A stretch of DNA of 8,729 bases. It comes from CAZXCQ01 sp964639275. Lineage in GTDB: Bacteria; Desulfobacterota; DSM-4660; Desulfatiglandales; Desulfatiglandaceae. The position numbers and the translations under genes were made by a program. Under the pieces are notes generated by a model. The model saw only the letters and a list, made by a program, of their open reading frames with translations. It was not told the DNA's origin and searched no databases. The stretch spans positions 1-8,729 of the forward strand of contig CAZXCQ010000266.1 of NCBI GenBank assembly GCA_964639275.1. The letters run 5' to 3'. Below, in pieces: positions 1-6,984 of this stretch (its first letter is position 1; each line of letters starts with the position of its first letter).

Positions 1-1240
1 CAATGGCGTTTGTGACCAGGTTGAGCAGAGACCGGTGGAGACCGTTTCGGTCAAGGTAACATTGGTCAATTGACGAATCGAAATCTCTGACCAATGTGAC
101 CCCGCTTCTTTTTGCCCTCTCCATCATCAAATCATATACATCCTGGGCAATAGCGTTCGGGGAACAATACTCCAGGTCGGGCTCACGTTCCTTTGTAAAG
201 GTCAGCATGTTCATGACCAGATCAGAGATCTTTGAGACGTTATTCTGGACCATGGCCCAGCCCTTGGAGAGGAGGGGTTGCTTGCCTTTATTCAGCCCAA
301 TATTGACCATATAGACCCCGCCCTCGAGTCCATTCAGGATGTTCTTTATACAATGTCCCATACCCGTGATCGTCTGCCCGATGGCCGAAAGACGCTCGCT
401 TTCTATCAGTTCCTTCCGCAAACGTTTAATTTCCCTCATATCCCTGAAAAATCCTACGCTTCCGATCTCCTCGCCGCCTTTGTAGAGAAGGGTCGCTGAC
501 AAAAGGATCGGCACGGGTTTTCCGTCTCTCCCCATCAACTTGGCCTCAAAATCCTTCAGTCTTCCTGGACCCCCATGCCCTGGGCTATGGATCTTTTTCT
601 TGACCTGGCGTGCCATTTCGGGTGGATCATATAGGTCGGTAATATTCATGCGGCCGATCACTTCTTCACTTCTGTGACCGGTGAGTTTCTCTGCGGCCTG
701 ATTAAAGGTGACGATGGTGCCTGGCCTGTTTACCCCGATAATCCCATCGATAGAACTGTTGATAAGGTTCTTTTGAAAGTCATTGGCCTCCCGGAGTTCT
801 TCGGTGGCTTCCTTGACCCGAATTTCGAGATTCTGGGTATGTTCCCTGATCTTCCGCTGCATCCCCAGTATCTTCTGGGCCCGCTTAATAGCGATCATAA
901 GGGCCTCGTCATTGATGGGCTTGTTCAAAAAATCCGAGGCCTCAAGCCTGAGTGATTCGATCGCAGATTCCATATCCCCATGCCCGGTAATGACAATGAC
1001 TCGGGTATCAGGAGCCAGCTTTCTTAATCGCCTCAAGAGTTCCACACCGTCAATGCCCGGCATCTTGATGTCGGTCAAGACAATGGGGGGCCTTTGTTGC
1101 TGAAAGACCTCTATCCCCTTCTCGCCGTCTTCGGCGGTAAACACCTCAAAACCCTTGTGGGAAAGAGAGATCTTCAGGAGCGTCCGGATACTCTCTTCAT
1201 CATCTATTACCAGTATCTTTGTCTTTGCTTCAGTTGGCAT
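1..1240 (-). CDS. Receiver-PAS-histidine kinase protein, C-terminus cut by left edge
   Basis: This two-component protein has 413 codons visible, and the reading frame runs off the left edge. Residues 4-122 are a canonical CheY-like receiver: acidic pair D13/D14, phosphoacceptor D57 in a TDIKMPG motif, T85 and K107 (NKP). Residues about 125-155 are a charged, probably coiled-coil linker. Residues about 155-272 are a PAS domain (GIIGVN, FNQAAEKLTG, later GFFRDM). The dimerisation/H-box follows with H296 in GMGHCIKNIL, then an N-box (NLVTNAI) at the edge, so most of the ATPase domain is missing from view. ATG at 1240 is preferred: GAGG lies 6-7 nt upstream. An in-frame ATG at 1252 lacks a ribosome binding site. 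The gene overlaps the upstream kinase by 11 nt, implying translational coupling. The receiver may accept phosphate from that kinase (inference). The H-box is odd: Cys follows the His where Glu or Asp is usual. No transmembrane segment is visible, so it is probably cytoplasmic. The domain calls are secure; the input signal is unknown. Confidence 0.93.
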   Translation of the reverse strand, partial: MPTEAKTKILVIDDEESIRTLLKISLSHKGFEVFTAEDGEKGIEVFQQQRPPIVLTDIKMPGIDGVELLRRLRKLAPDTRVIVITGHGDMESAIESLRLEASDFLNKPINDEALMIAIKRAQKILGMQRKIREHTQNLEIRVKEATEELREANDFQKNLINSSIDGIIGVNRPGTIVTFNQAAEKLTGHRSEEVIGRMNITDLYDPPEMARQVKKKIHSPGHGGPGRLKDFEAKLMGRDGKPVPILLSATLLYKGGEEIGSVGFFRDMREIKRLRKELIESERLSAIGQTITGMGHCIKNILNGLEGGVYMVNIGLNKGKQPLLSKGWAMVQNNVSKISDLVMNMLTFTKEREPDLEYCSPNAIAQDVYDLMMERAKRSGVTLVRDFDSSIDQCYLDRNGLHRSLLNLVTNAI

Positions 1241-3392
1241 CTTGGCCCTCATCGCACGCGGGAAAAGCTATCTTGAAGTTAGCCCCCTTTCCCTCTTCGC
1301 TTTCAACCTCAATTGTCCCGCCATAGTCCTTTACAATACTATAACTAATAGACAGACCCAGGCCCGTACCCTTTCCTACCCCTTTGGTCGTAAAAAACGG
1401 CTCAAAAATCTTGTCTCTTATGTTATCGAGAATCCCGGGACCCGTATCTGATACCGTAACGACCACCCAGCCCTTTTCCAGGAAGGACCTCACCTTCAGG
1501 ATGCTCTCGACGCTCTCTCCGACCGATTTCTCCTTCTTTTCCTCCATCGCATCTCTTGCATTGATCACCAGGTCGATAAAGACCTGTTCCAATCTGTTGG
1601 AGTCCGCCTCAATGGGGGGCAGGTCATCCCCCAGTTCAAGTACCACCTTGATGTCTCTTACCTTCAGCTGCTGGCCCAGAAGAGTAAAGACCCCCTCGAT
1701 CGGCTTGTTGATATAGACCTTCTCTTTTTTGATCTCTGCCTTGCGACCAAATTCCCTGAGGTGTTTGACGATGCGGACCGCACGATCGATCTGTTCCCGG
1801 ATCTGTTCCGCGACCAGGGCCAGATCAGCCCGGGGGATCTCCTTTGGCTGGGTGACGACATCGTAAATAAAATCGGCACCAATCTGTATGGCCGCGAGTG
1901 GCTGATTGACCTCGTGTGCCACACCCGAGGCCATCTCTCCGAGGGTAGACAACTTTCTGGCCTGAATAAGCTGAGATTCCTTCTCCAGGTTTTCGGTAAT
2001 ATCAACGGGCACGACAACAATGCCGTATTTGTGGCTGCGTTTTGTCCTGCGGGCATAGATATTCACATAAAACGGTGTCCCATCCCTTCTGTAATGCTGG
2101 ATCTTCTGATACACACTACTCATCACCGAGGGTTCCTGGTCTTTTGTGGAAAGGACCCCATCCGCGTAAGGGTATGGTCCCAGGTCCATAAAGCTCTTTT
2201 TTATCAATTCGGCCTTTTTCCAACCATAGACCTCTTCTGCACGTTCGTTGGCATCCAGGATCTTAAAGAATCGCGGCTCCAGGACAAATATAGAGTTGGG
2301 TGTTGAGTTGAAAATGGCGCGATATCTTTCCTCCGACATCCTTACCACGGCTTCAGAGGCCCTCAAACGGTGTGTCATATTACTAAAGGAGTCGGCAAGC
2401 TGGACAATCTCGTCTCCCACCCGTTTTGCATAGACAATACAGTCTTTGCAGTACTCGAGTTTCTGGGGAAATTTTCCTTCTGTCCCCGGCAGGGGTGGAG
2501 GCCCGGTCTCCATCCCTTTGCCAGCCCCCGCTTCTGACTTGGCAGCCAAACCCTGAATACCCCTTAAGGACACGGTGTGGCCTTGCGAGATATCGAGTTT
2601 CTCTGAGAGAAAACCGTCAAGACGTCCACAGCAGAGGGTTCCGTCTATATGCCAGCACAGTCCCTCGGTATTGCCATAGGCCGGGCAATCCCTTTGACCG
2701 CACCGCTTTATCTCCCAGCAACGGATCTTGTTCTTCACCGAGGGGCTTACGTCAAAGTCCCCCCCGCTGATCTTGTCGGCGGCATGCCTGAGGTCCAAAA
2801 TGGGTCGACTGATGAATCGCGACAGCAAATAGTTTATCAAAAAACCAATCATCACAATGGCACAGACGATCAACAAGAATGCTGTAACCAGTTTGCCAAT
2901 GAGATTGTCGATGGGGTATTTGTTCACCCCGATGTGGACGCTCCCAACCCGATCGATCTTTTCCCTTATCGGAACCGCAATGTCATATGCGGAGCCCCCA
3001 TGGACATCTACCGGCCTTATATTATGGGATTGATTAGACGGTAACGGGTTTGCTCGACTCAGCCCCTCCGGAAAAGGAGGGGAAAGCGTATGAACAAGCA
3101 CCTTCTCCTCTCTATTGAGGATAAATATATAAGCTACGGGTGCCTTTTGCTCCTCCAGCCGTGCTACGTCAAAAATAAGTCTTTTCAGCTCGGGGATATT
3201 TTCGGTAAGGATGTGGGGGCTGCTTTTCTCCGCAATGTCCTGGGCAATCCCCAGTCCACTCAATTTGACTTGAGGCGGGATATCCGGAAGGAGCAACCAG
3301 GTGATTAACAAAAAGATGCCCACACCCAGGAGTGATATGGCCGCCACAGTGGAAAAGAGTATCTTGTTTTTGTAGCTGACCTTCTGCAACAT
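1230..3392 (-). CDS. Membrane sensor histidine kinase with split HAMP/two-CW insert and PAS
   Basis: This is a 720-residue sensor kinase that autophosphorylates on His and passes the phosphate to a receiver. Domains in order: TM1 about 11-35; extracytoplasmic Cache-like sensor about 36-167 (YIFILNREEKVLVHT, then AYDIAVPI and GSVHIGV); TM2 about 168-190; first HAMP helix about 193-215; Cys-rich insert about 223-323; second HAMP helix about 326-345 (DEIVQLADSFSNM); PAS about 352-470; HisKA with H493 (GVAHEVNQPLAAI); ATPase domain with N-box N611 (NARDAM), DTGPGI at 649-654, FEPFFTTK at 663-670 and GKGTGLGLS at 673-681. All kinase motifs are intact. The insert carries C225-W226, C231, C236, C246-W247, C254, C255, C315 and C318, matching what I know as the 'two-CW' motif. 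The ATG is preceded by GGGGAGGAA at good spacing. The gene lies 78 nt after mrpD and overlaps the next gene, so it may be cotranscribed with the antiporter. The ligand is unknown; the cysteines suggest metal or redox sensing (inference). Confidence 0.95.
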   Translation of the reverse strand: MLQKVSYKNKILFSTVAAISLLGVGIFLLITWLLLPDIPPQVKLSGLGIAQDIAEKSSPHILTENIPELKRLIFDVARLEEQKAPVAYIFILNREEKVLVHTLSPPFPEGLSRANPLPSNQSHNIRPVDVHGGSAYDIAVPIREKIDRVGSVHIGVNKYPIDNLIGKLVTAFLLIVCAIVMIGFLINYLLSRFISRPILDLRHAADKISGGDFDVSPSVKNKIRCWEIKRCGQRDCPAYGNTEGLCWHIDGTLCCGRLDGFLSEKLDISQGHTVSLRGIQGLAAKSEAGAGKGMETGPPPLPGTEGKFPQKLEYCKDCIVYAKRVGDEIVQLADSFSNMTHRLRASEAVVRMSEERYRAIFNSTPNSIFVLEPRFFKILDANERAEEVYGWKKAELIKKSFMDLGPYPYADGVLSTKDQEPSVMSSVYQKIQHYRRDGTPFYVNIYARRTKRSHKYGIVVVPVDITENLEKESQLIQARKLSTLGEMASGVAHEVNQPLAAIQIGADFIYDVVTQPKEIPRADLALVAEQIREQIDRAVRIVKHLREFGRKAEIKKEKVYINKPIEGVFTLLGQQLKVRDIKVVLELGDDLPPIEADSNRLEQVFIDLVINARDAMEEKKEKSVGESVESILKVRSFLEKGWVVVTVSDTGPGILDNIRDKIFEPFFTTKGVGKGTGLGLSISYSIVKDYGGTIEVESEEGKGANFKIAFPACDEGQDAN
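2424..2726 (-). other. Cys-rich two-CW insert interrupting the HAMP domain
   Basis: This region encodes about residues 223-323 of the sensor kinase. It contains eight cysteines, including CW pairs at 225-226 and 246-247, a CPAY motif at 236-239, and a closing CKDC at 315-318. The first HAMP helix (RPILDLRHAADKISGGDF) ends just before it, and the second (GDEIVQLADSF) starts just after it. Between C255 and C315 there is a Gly/Pro-rich stretch of about 60 residues containing PPPLPG. From memory of the family, this second half of the motif is usually shorter. Function is not established to my knowledge; a metal site or redox switch is plausible. Confidence 0.8.
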
Positions 3393-3455
3393 CTGTTGTT
3401 CCTCCCCAGGATGGCACCGTTTTGGGTATGTCTTGACAAACAGGTATCAGCCCCG

Positions 3456-3468
3456 GGGCCAACGGCCC
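3456..3468 (-). other. Short GC hairpin between mrpD and the sensor kinase gene
   Basis: On the minus strand this reads GGGCC-GTT-GGCCC, a 5-bp all-GC stem with a 3-nt loop, starting 3 nt after the mrpD stop codon. A GCCCCGGGGC palindrome (3450-3459) overlaps it and could form an alternative fold. No run of U follows, so it is not a standard intrinsic terminator. It could stabilise the upstream mRNA 3' end or reduce readthrough into the kinase gene (inference). The rest of the 3393-3470 gap holds only the kinase ribosome binding site, and I see no convincing promoter. Confidence 0.35.
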
Positions 3469-3470
3469 GA

Positions 3471-4961
3471 TCAAAGCTTTGGCACAGCAAATCGGATGAT
3501 GTTATCCAGTATGGTCTGATTGTAAAGCCCTATTAGGATTATGGCTATAGCTATGGCAACGGTTGGAATCAACATGCTGAGGGGGGCTTCGTCTATTGTG
3601 GCCCCATGGATATCACTCTCCGTGTCTCCCCCATAGGATGAGTGGAACACATATCCGATCTCAATAATTCGAAAAAAAAGAATAACATTGACCAGGCTGG
3701 ATCCGAGCAGCCCCACAACGAAGGCCCAATGATCAGCCATGACTGCCCCCTGGATAAGGTACCACTTACTAAAAAACCCGCATGTCGGCGGTACCCCGAT
3801 TATGGACAGGGCACACACCACAAATGCGGACATGGTAACGGGCATCTTTTGAAAAAAGGCCTCAAAATCAGATATATTATGACTTTTCATCTTGTGCACA
3901 ATAATACCGGCTATGGCAAAAAGACCCACCGTCATCACCGCATCATTCAAGATGTGGAGGATGGCCCCCTTGATGGCTGTGGCATTGGCCAATCCTAGGC
4001 CTCCCACCATATACCCGACCTCTGCCACGAGGATATAGCAGAGCATCCTCTTAAAATCCGTCTGGGCAAGGGCCATTATAGCACCCCCGCATATGGCTGA
4101 AAAGCCCAACCAGACCAGCAGCCGGTTCAGGGGAAACAATTCCATAAACAGTGAAACCCCCAATACATAGAAAAGGACCCGGATCATCACATAGATGGAT
4201 ACCTTGGTCATCAGGGGAGCAATCAGGGCACTGGATGCAGAGGGGGCCTTTGTATAGGCATCCGGCAGCCAAACATGGAGGGGGAACAGGGCCATCTTGA
4301 TGGCCACCCCCGCGACCAGGAATGCGACGGCAGTGGCAATGACTCTTGAGTTGTGAAGTCCCTCCAGCAACCGGTGGACATCAGCCATATTGAGGGAACC
4401 CGTCGATATATAGAGATAGCCAACCCCTAAGAGGTAAAAACAGGCCCCGATGGTCCCCATAACAATATATCGAAAAGAGGCCACCGGTGCACCATCCTCC
4501 CCAATGGCAATCAGGGAATAGCCGGCCAGTGATGCGATCTCCAGGAAGACATAGAGGTTAAACAGATCCCCTGTGATCACAATACCCAGAAGACCGGTCA
4601 CCTGAAGCAAGAATAGGGTATAAAAATATACCATCTTTTCCGGCAGCTCTGCATCGACACTTCGGTAGGAATAAACGGCCACTGCCAGGCTGATTCCGGA
4701 TACGATCACCAGCATCAAGGCATTCAAGCAGTCGATCGAAAACTCTATCCCGAAAGGGGGTGCCCATCCCCCCAGACGATAGCGGATGTTCCCGCCTTCC
4801 ATGACGAGGGAGAGGGTGTGGATGGCTTCAAACGTACATAACGAAAGGGAGAAAACGACCGTTAAATAGGAAAGGGCCTTTCGCCAAAGTCCAAGGAGTG
4901 GCGTGATAAATGCGAATACCAAGGGAATAACAACCACCAGGACCGGTGCCTGTATTGCCAT
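3471..4961 (-). CDS. mrpD: Na+/H+ antiporter subunit D (MrpD/MnhD/MbhH, NuoL/M/N family)
   Basis: This is a 496-residue polytopic membrane protein of the NuoL/M/N antiporter-like family, about the usual MrpD length (roughly 14 TM helices expected). It is the main ion-translocating subunit of Mrp and Mbh complexes. Family landmarks are present: GDLFNLYVFLE with the TM5 glutamate E141; the broken-helix region GVAIKMALFPLHVWLPDAY with K222; APLMTKVSIYVMIRV with K253; TDFKRMLCYILVAEVGYM; KGAILHILNDA with H336; and GVPPTCGFFSKW with K399. These are the residues expected to form the proton path, so the subunit should be functional. The ATG is 1 nt after the mrpC stop, with AGGAGG about 10 nt upstream. 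It is the last antiporter gene. It could be confused with complex I NuoN or NuoM, but the Mrp neighbours settle the call. It is the only NuoL/M/N-type subunit in the window. Confidence 0.95.
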   Translation of the reverse strand: MAIQAPVLVVVIPLVFAFITPLLGLWRKALSYLTVVFSLSLCTFEAIHTLSLVMEGGNIRYRLGGWAPPFGIEFSIDCLNALMLVIVSGISLAVAVYSYRSVDAELPEKMVYFYTLFLLQVTGLLGIVITGDLFNLYVFLEIASLAGYSLIAIGEDGAPVASFRYIVMGTIGACFYLLGVGYLYISTGSLNMADVHRLLEGLHNSRVIATAVAFLVAGVAIKMALFPLHVWLPDAYTKAPSASSALIAPLMTKVSIYVMIRVLFYVLGVSLFMELFPLNRLLVWLGFSAICGGAIMALAQTDFKRMLCYILVAEVGYMVGGLGLANATAIKGAILHILNDAVMTVGLFAIAGIIVHKMKSHNISDFEAFFQKMPVTMSAFVVCALSIIGVPPTCGFFSKWYLIQGAVMADHWAFVVGLLGSSLVNVILFFRIIEIGYVFHSSYGGDTESDIHGATIDEAPLSMLIPTVAIAIAIILIGLYNQTILDNIIRFAVPKL

Positions 4962-4962
4962 C

Positions 4963-5358
4963 TTAACGCCCCCTCCTCATGCTGGTGAGGATCTCATCTT
5001 CCTCCAGTGTATTATATCTCTTATAGATCATTATGGCCACGGCCACGGCCACCCCAAGGGTGGCCACCATCACGACAATGGCCGTCAGCATAAGCACATG
5101 GGGTAAAGGGTTGGCATATTGCGCCACATCGATTGCGTGCGAAGGACCGCCGCTATGGGAATAGTCCAGTATGGGAATTGTTGCTCCCCCACCCTTTACC
5201 GAGGTGGAGATATAAAAGAGTATTATGGCCGATTGGAATATATTCATGCCGATGATCTTCTTTATCAGGTTTTTTTTCGCCATCATGGCATAAAACCCTA
5301 TCATCATCAGGCCAATAAACATCCAGTAGTTGTAATGGCTGAACAGGCTCTCAATCAT
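4963..5358 (-). CDS. mrpC: Na+/H+ antiporter subunit C (MrpC/MnhC/MbhG, NuoK-like)
   Basis: This is a 131-residue small membrane protein of the NuoK/MrpC family with three predicted TM helices: about 11-27, 31-51 and 86-112. Recognisable motifs are KKIIGMNIFQSAIILFYI (TM2) and NPLPHVLMLTAIVVMVATL (TM3), the latter corresponding to the NPLPxALxLTAIVI signature of MrpC and MbhG. The loop between TM2 and TM3 is glycine-rich. The C-terminal tail (TLEEDEILTSMRRGR) is charged and probably cytoplasmic. The start is well supported: AAGGAGAT lies 5 nt before the ATG. It sits 10 nt after the mbhE-like gene and 1 nt before mrpD, the usual C-D pairing. In the complex it bridges MrpD and the small subunits (known for the family). 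Confidence 0.94.
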   Translation of the reverse strand: MIESLFSHYNYWMFIGLMMIGFYAMMAKKNLIKKIIGMNIFQSAIILFYISTSVKGGGATIPILDYSHSGGPSHAIDVAQYANPLPHVLMLTAIVVMVATLGVAVAVAIMIYKRYNTLEEDEILTSMRRGR

Positions 5359-5368
5359 GGCGATCTCC

Positions 5369-5644
5369 TTACTTCTTCCCCCTTCTTCTCAGGAGTAATA
5401 TACATGCCATCCCCGCGGTAAAAATCACCGTGGTCTCTCCCAGGGTATCAAAACCCCTGTAGTCCGCAAGCACCGAGGTCACCACATTGGGGGTGGCTGT
5501 ATGTTCGAGACTGTGTAGAAGATAAAAAGGAGACACATGGGTACTGGCCGGAGAGTTAGGATCGGCCCACCTGGGCATATCCAGGGTACCATAGACAAGC
5601 GCTGCCCCAACGATCACCGCACAAATCAGGCTCAGTGTCTTCAA
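5369..5644 (-). CDS. mbhE: MbhE-like antiporter subunit (stand-alone MrpA C-terminal piece)
   Basis: This is a 91-residue protein with an N-terminal TM (about 5-20), a periplasm-type loop of about 25-55, and a second hydrophobic segment (about 71-85) followed by a basic end (RRRGKK). The stretch TPNVVTSVLADYRGFDTLGE (51-70) is the hallmark of MbhE and of the extreme C-terminus of full-length MrpA. In canonical bacterial Mrp operons this piece is fused to MrpA; here it is separate, as in Mbh and related archaeal or anaerobe modules. The start is a TTG whose first bases overlap the stop of the preceding gene (TTGA). It is supported by a strong AAGGAGGT 7 nt upstream, and there is no suitable ATG. 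It should help build the MrpA-like lateral domain (family knowledge). Confidence 0.9.
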   Translation of the reverse strand: MKTLSLICAVIVGAALVYGTLDMPRWADPNSPASTHVSPFYLLHSLEHTATPNVVTSVLADYRGFDTLGETTVIFTAGMACILLLRRRGKK

Positions 5645-5886
5645 TCCCTCGACCTCCTTTTTGTCTTGGCCACCGCGCCGATCAATACCACGGTCCCGAT
5701 ACCGGCGCTCACCGAGGCCTCTGTGAAGGCCACATCAACAGCGGCCATCTGTGACCACAGGAGACACATAAAGAAACTATAGGCGCCAAGAACCACAACC
5801 GCGCTCAAGAGATCCTTGATTGTGATTGCCGCAATGGCGCATATAAAGAGAAAGATAAGCAGGACAAAGTCGAATGTGAGGATCAT
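5641..5886 (-). CDS. mbhD: MbhD-like antiporter subunit (DUF4040, stand-alone MrpA C-terminal piece)
   Basis: This is an 81-residue, three-helix membrane protein matching the DUF4040/MbhD domain found in the C-terminal part of MrpA. The core KDLLSAVVVLGAYSFFMCLL and the signature DVAFTEASVSAGIGTVVLIGA (51-71) are clear. E56 corresponds to the conserved TEA glutamate, thought to sit on the ion path between the MrpA-like and small subunits. The C-terminus is very basic (KTKRRSRD). The ATG overlaps the mrpG stop as ATGA, with AAGGAG 8 nt upstream. With the following mbhE-like gene it replaces only the tail of MrpA; no NuoL-like front half is encoded here. The family call is firm, and the symbol is borrowed from the Mbh system. 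Confidence 0.91.
   Translation of the reverse strand: MILTFDFVLLIFLFICAIAAITIKDLLSAVVVLGAYSFFMCLLWSQMAAVDVAFTEASVSAGIGTVVLIGAVAKTKRRSRD
5652..5659 (-). promoter_or_regulatory. Strong ribosome binding site fixing the TTG start of mbhE
   Basis: On the minus strand this reads AAGGAGGT, nearly the full anti-16S match, 7 nt before TTG at 5644. It lies inside the last codons of the mbhD-like gene. It supports TTG as the true start and suggests the subunit is translated efficiently despite the non-ATG codon. Confidence 0.75.
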
Positions 5887-6203
5887 TTTTCGGCTCCTTC
5901 ATCAACTGTAAAAGGCGCGATGTTACATCTGAAAGCAGCCCTTGAGATGGCATGAGTCGCAGTGGGCTGGGCAAGAAACATAAACACGGCGATAAGGAGG
6001 ATCTTTACGCTGGTCAATGAAAATCCATGATACACGGCCAGTCCGATGAGTAATAAAAGAACGGCCAGGGTATCCCCTTTACCGGTGGCATGGAGTCTTG
6101 AATAGAAATCAGGCAAACGCAACAGACCCAGGGTCGCAGTGGTAAAGAAAAAGAGACCGGCCACCATAAAAACTGCCGAAATAACGGTAGTTATAAACGT
6201 CAT
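5883..6203 (-). CDS. mrpG: Na+/H+ antiporter subunit G (MrpG/MnhG/MbhC)
   Basis: This is a 106-residue membrane protein with three TM helices (about 7-27, 46-59, 66-79). Family motifs are GLLRLPDFYSRLHATGKGDT (26-45) and AQPTATHAISRAAFR (78-92), matching the MrpG pattern RLPDxxxRLHAxxKxDTLG and TxPxxxHAxxRAA. It is a small structural and ion-path subunit of the antiporter. It starts at an ATG overlapping the mrpF stop (ATGA). The ribosome binding site GGGGGAGG is unusually close, about 1 nt from the ATG, so translation probably depends on coupling to mrpF. The C-terminal tail FTVDEGAEK resembles that of MrpB. Confidence 0.94.
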   Translation of the reverse strand: MTFITTVISAVFMVAGLFFFTTATLGLLRLPDFYSRLHATGKGDTLAVLLLLIGLAVYHGFSLTSVKILLIAVFMFLAQPTATHAISRAAFRCNIAPFTVDEGAEK

Positions 6204-6466
6204 ACCTCCCCCGTCCTCTCAAGATATTTCGCCAGAACAATGCATCCAATGAAATTTAACAGGGCATAGACCATACTGATGTCAACAAACATCTCTACCC
6301 TGCCATGGATAACTCCGATAATGAGCAGGATAATCAAGGTCTTGGTGCCGATCGCTGACATACCCGCCGCCCTGTTTAACACGGTGGGGCCGTATGTCAC
6401 CCGAAAGAGGCAAAGCAATACCAGGAGACACATCACCACACCCACAAACAGAAAGAAGCCGGTCAT
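6200..6466 (-). CDS. mrpF: Na+/H+ antiporter subunit F (MrpF/MnhF/MbhB)
   Basis: This is an 88-residue, three-helix membrane protein of normal MrpF length. Motifs seen are FRVTYGPTVLNRAAG (21-35), GTKTLIILLIIG (40-51) and DISMVYALLNFIGCIVLAKYL (62-82), the last matching the MrpF signature with its late TM helix. The usual GPxxxDR motif reads GPTVLNR, so N31 stands where Asp is usual. The following position, often Asp, is S37. Such acidic residues have been linked to cation handling in studied Mrp systems (from memory). The ATG overlaps the mrpB stop as ATGA with GGGGGTGA just upstream. It is the fourth of eight antiporter genes if mrpE is counted as first and mrpB as second, except that it directly follows mrpB and so is third. 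Confidence 0.93.
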   Translation of the reverse strand: MTGFFLFVGVVMCLLVLLCLFRVTYGPTVLNRAAGMSAIGTKTLIILLIIGVIHGRVEMFVDISMVYALLNFIGCIVLAKYLERTGEV

Positions 6467-6921
6467 TTCTCACCCCCATCCTCACCTTCGTCCACAGTGA
6501 ATATGGTAAAGAAAATGGTACACATCACCGCCATGACTGCCAAAGCCACCCCAATCTCGACCCCCAGGATTCCAAGGGATCTGGCATGGGACGTATCTAC
6601 AAAGAGAATTCTGCCGAGCCTTCCGTAATCGAGATAGTTCCCCCCCAATATTAGGCAAAGCGCACCAATCCCTGCATAAATCAATATACCGATACTACTG
6701 GTTATAGCTGCCAGCTTCTCTGACATCCGCTTCCTTGTCCGCTCCAGGCCATGGGATACGGTCAGGAGCACAAAACCTGCAGCCAAGATCACACCCCCTT
6801 GAAAGCCACCTCCCGGACTGTAATGCCCATGCATGACCACATAGATGGCGTAGGCCAAGATAAACGGTATCAGTATCCTGGCCAGTGTCTTCACGATTAC
6901 ATCGTCGCTATCGCGCGTCAC
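6463..6921 (-). CDS. mrpB: Na+/H+ antiporter subunit B (MrpB/MnhB/MbhF)
   Basis: This is a 152-residue protein of the MnhB family with four TM helices predicted (about 14-31, 41-56, 72-93 and 117-139). The signature MHGHYSPGGGFQGGVILAAG (30-49) is nearly invariant in MrpB, and VEIGVALAVMAVM matches the last helix. It acts in the membrane as part of the small-subunit bundle next to the MrpA C-terminal pieces. The start is GTG, supported by GGGAGGGG 5 nt upstream. It follows a 70-nt gap after mrpE and overlaps mrpF by 4 nt. In Mbh operons the equivalent gene (mbhF) comes after mbhE; here it sits between E and F, so the order is rearranged. The tail FTVDEGEDGGEK is acidic. Confidence 0.94.
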   Translation of the reverse strand: MTRDSDDVIVKTLARILIPFILAYAIYVVMHGHYSPGGGFQGGVILAAGFVLLTVSHGLERTRKRMSEKLAAITSSIGILIYAGIGALCLILGGNYLDYGRLGRILFVDTSHARSLGILGVEIGVALAVMAVMCTIFFTIFTVDEGEDGGEK

Positions 6922-6926
6922 TTGAT

Positions 6927-6934
6927 CCCCTCCC
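6927..6934 (-). promoter_or_regulatory. Ribosome binding site supporting the GTG start of mrpB
   Basis: GGGAGGGG on the minus strand lies 5 nt before GTG at 6921. The remainder of the 6922-6991 gap shows no convincing -35/-10 pair. A TTGAAT and a TTTAAT occur, but about 25 nt apart. Confidence 0.65.
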
Positions 6935-6984
6935 TATTAAAATCTACTTAGAGACATCCTATCCTCATTCAATCACCCGAGCGT

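Noticed and set aside
1761..2306. Plus-strand open frame of 181 codons
   Set aside because: It lies wholly antisense to the PAS/HisKA part of the sensor kinase, has no recognisable motif, and is explained by codon bias of the opposite strand.
3433..3438. TTGACA box on the plus strand in the mrpD-kinase gap
   Set aside because: There is no -10 element at 16-18 nt and no plus-strand gene downstream; probably chance.
3471..5358. Complex I (nuoK/nuoN) operon fragment
   Set aside because: The NuoK-like and NuoN-like genes are followed and preceded by no other nuo genes, and they are linked to mrpB, E, F, G and MbhD/E-like genes, which identify an Mrp/Mbh-type module.
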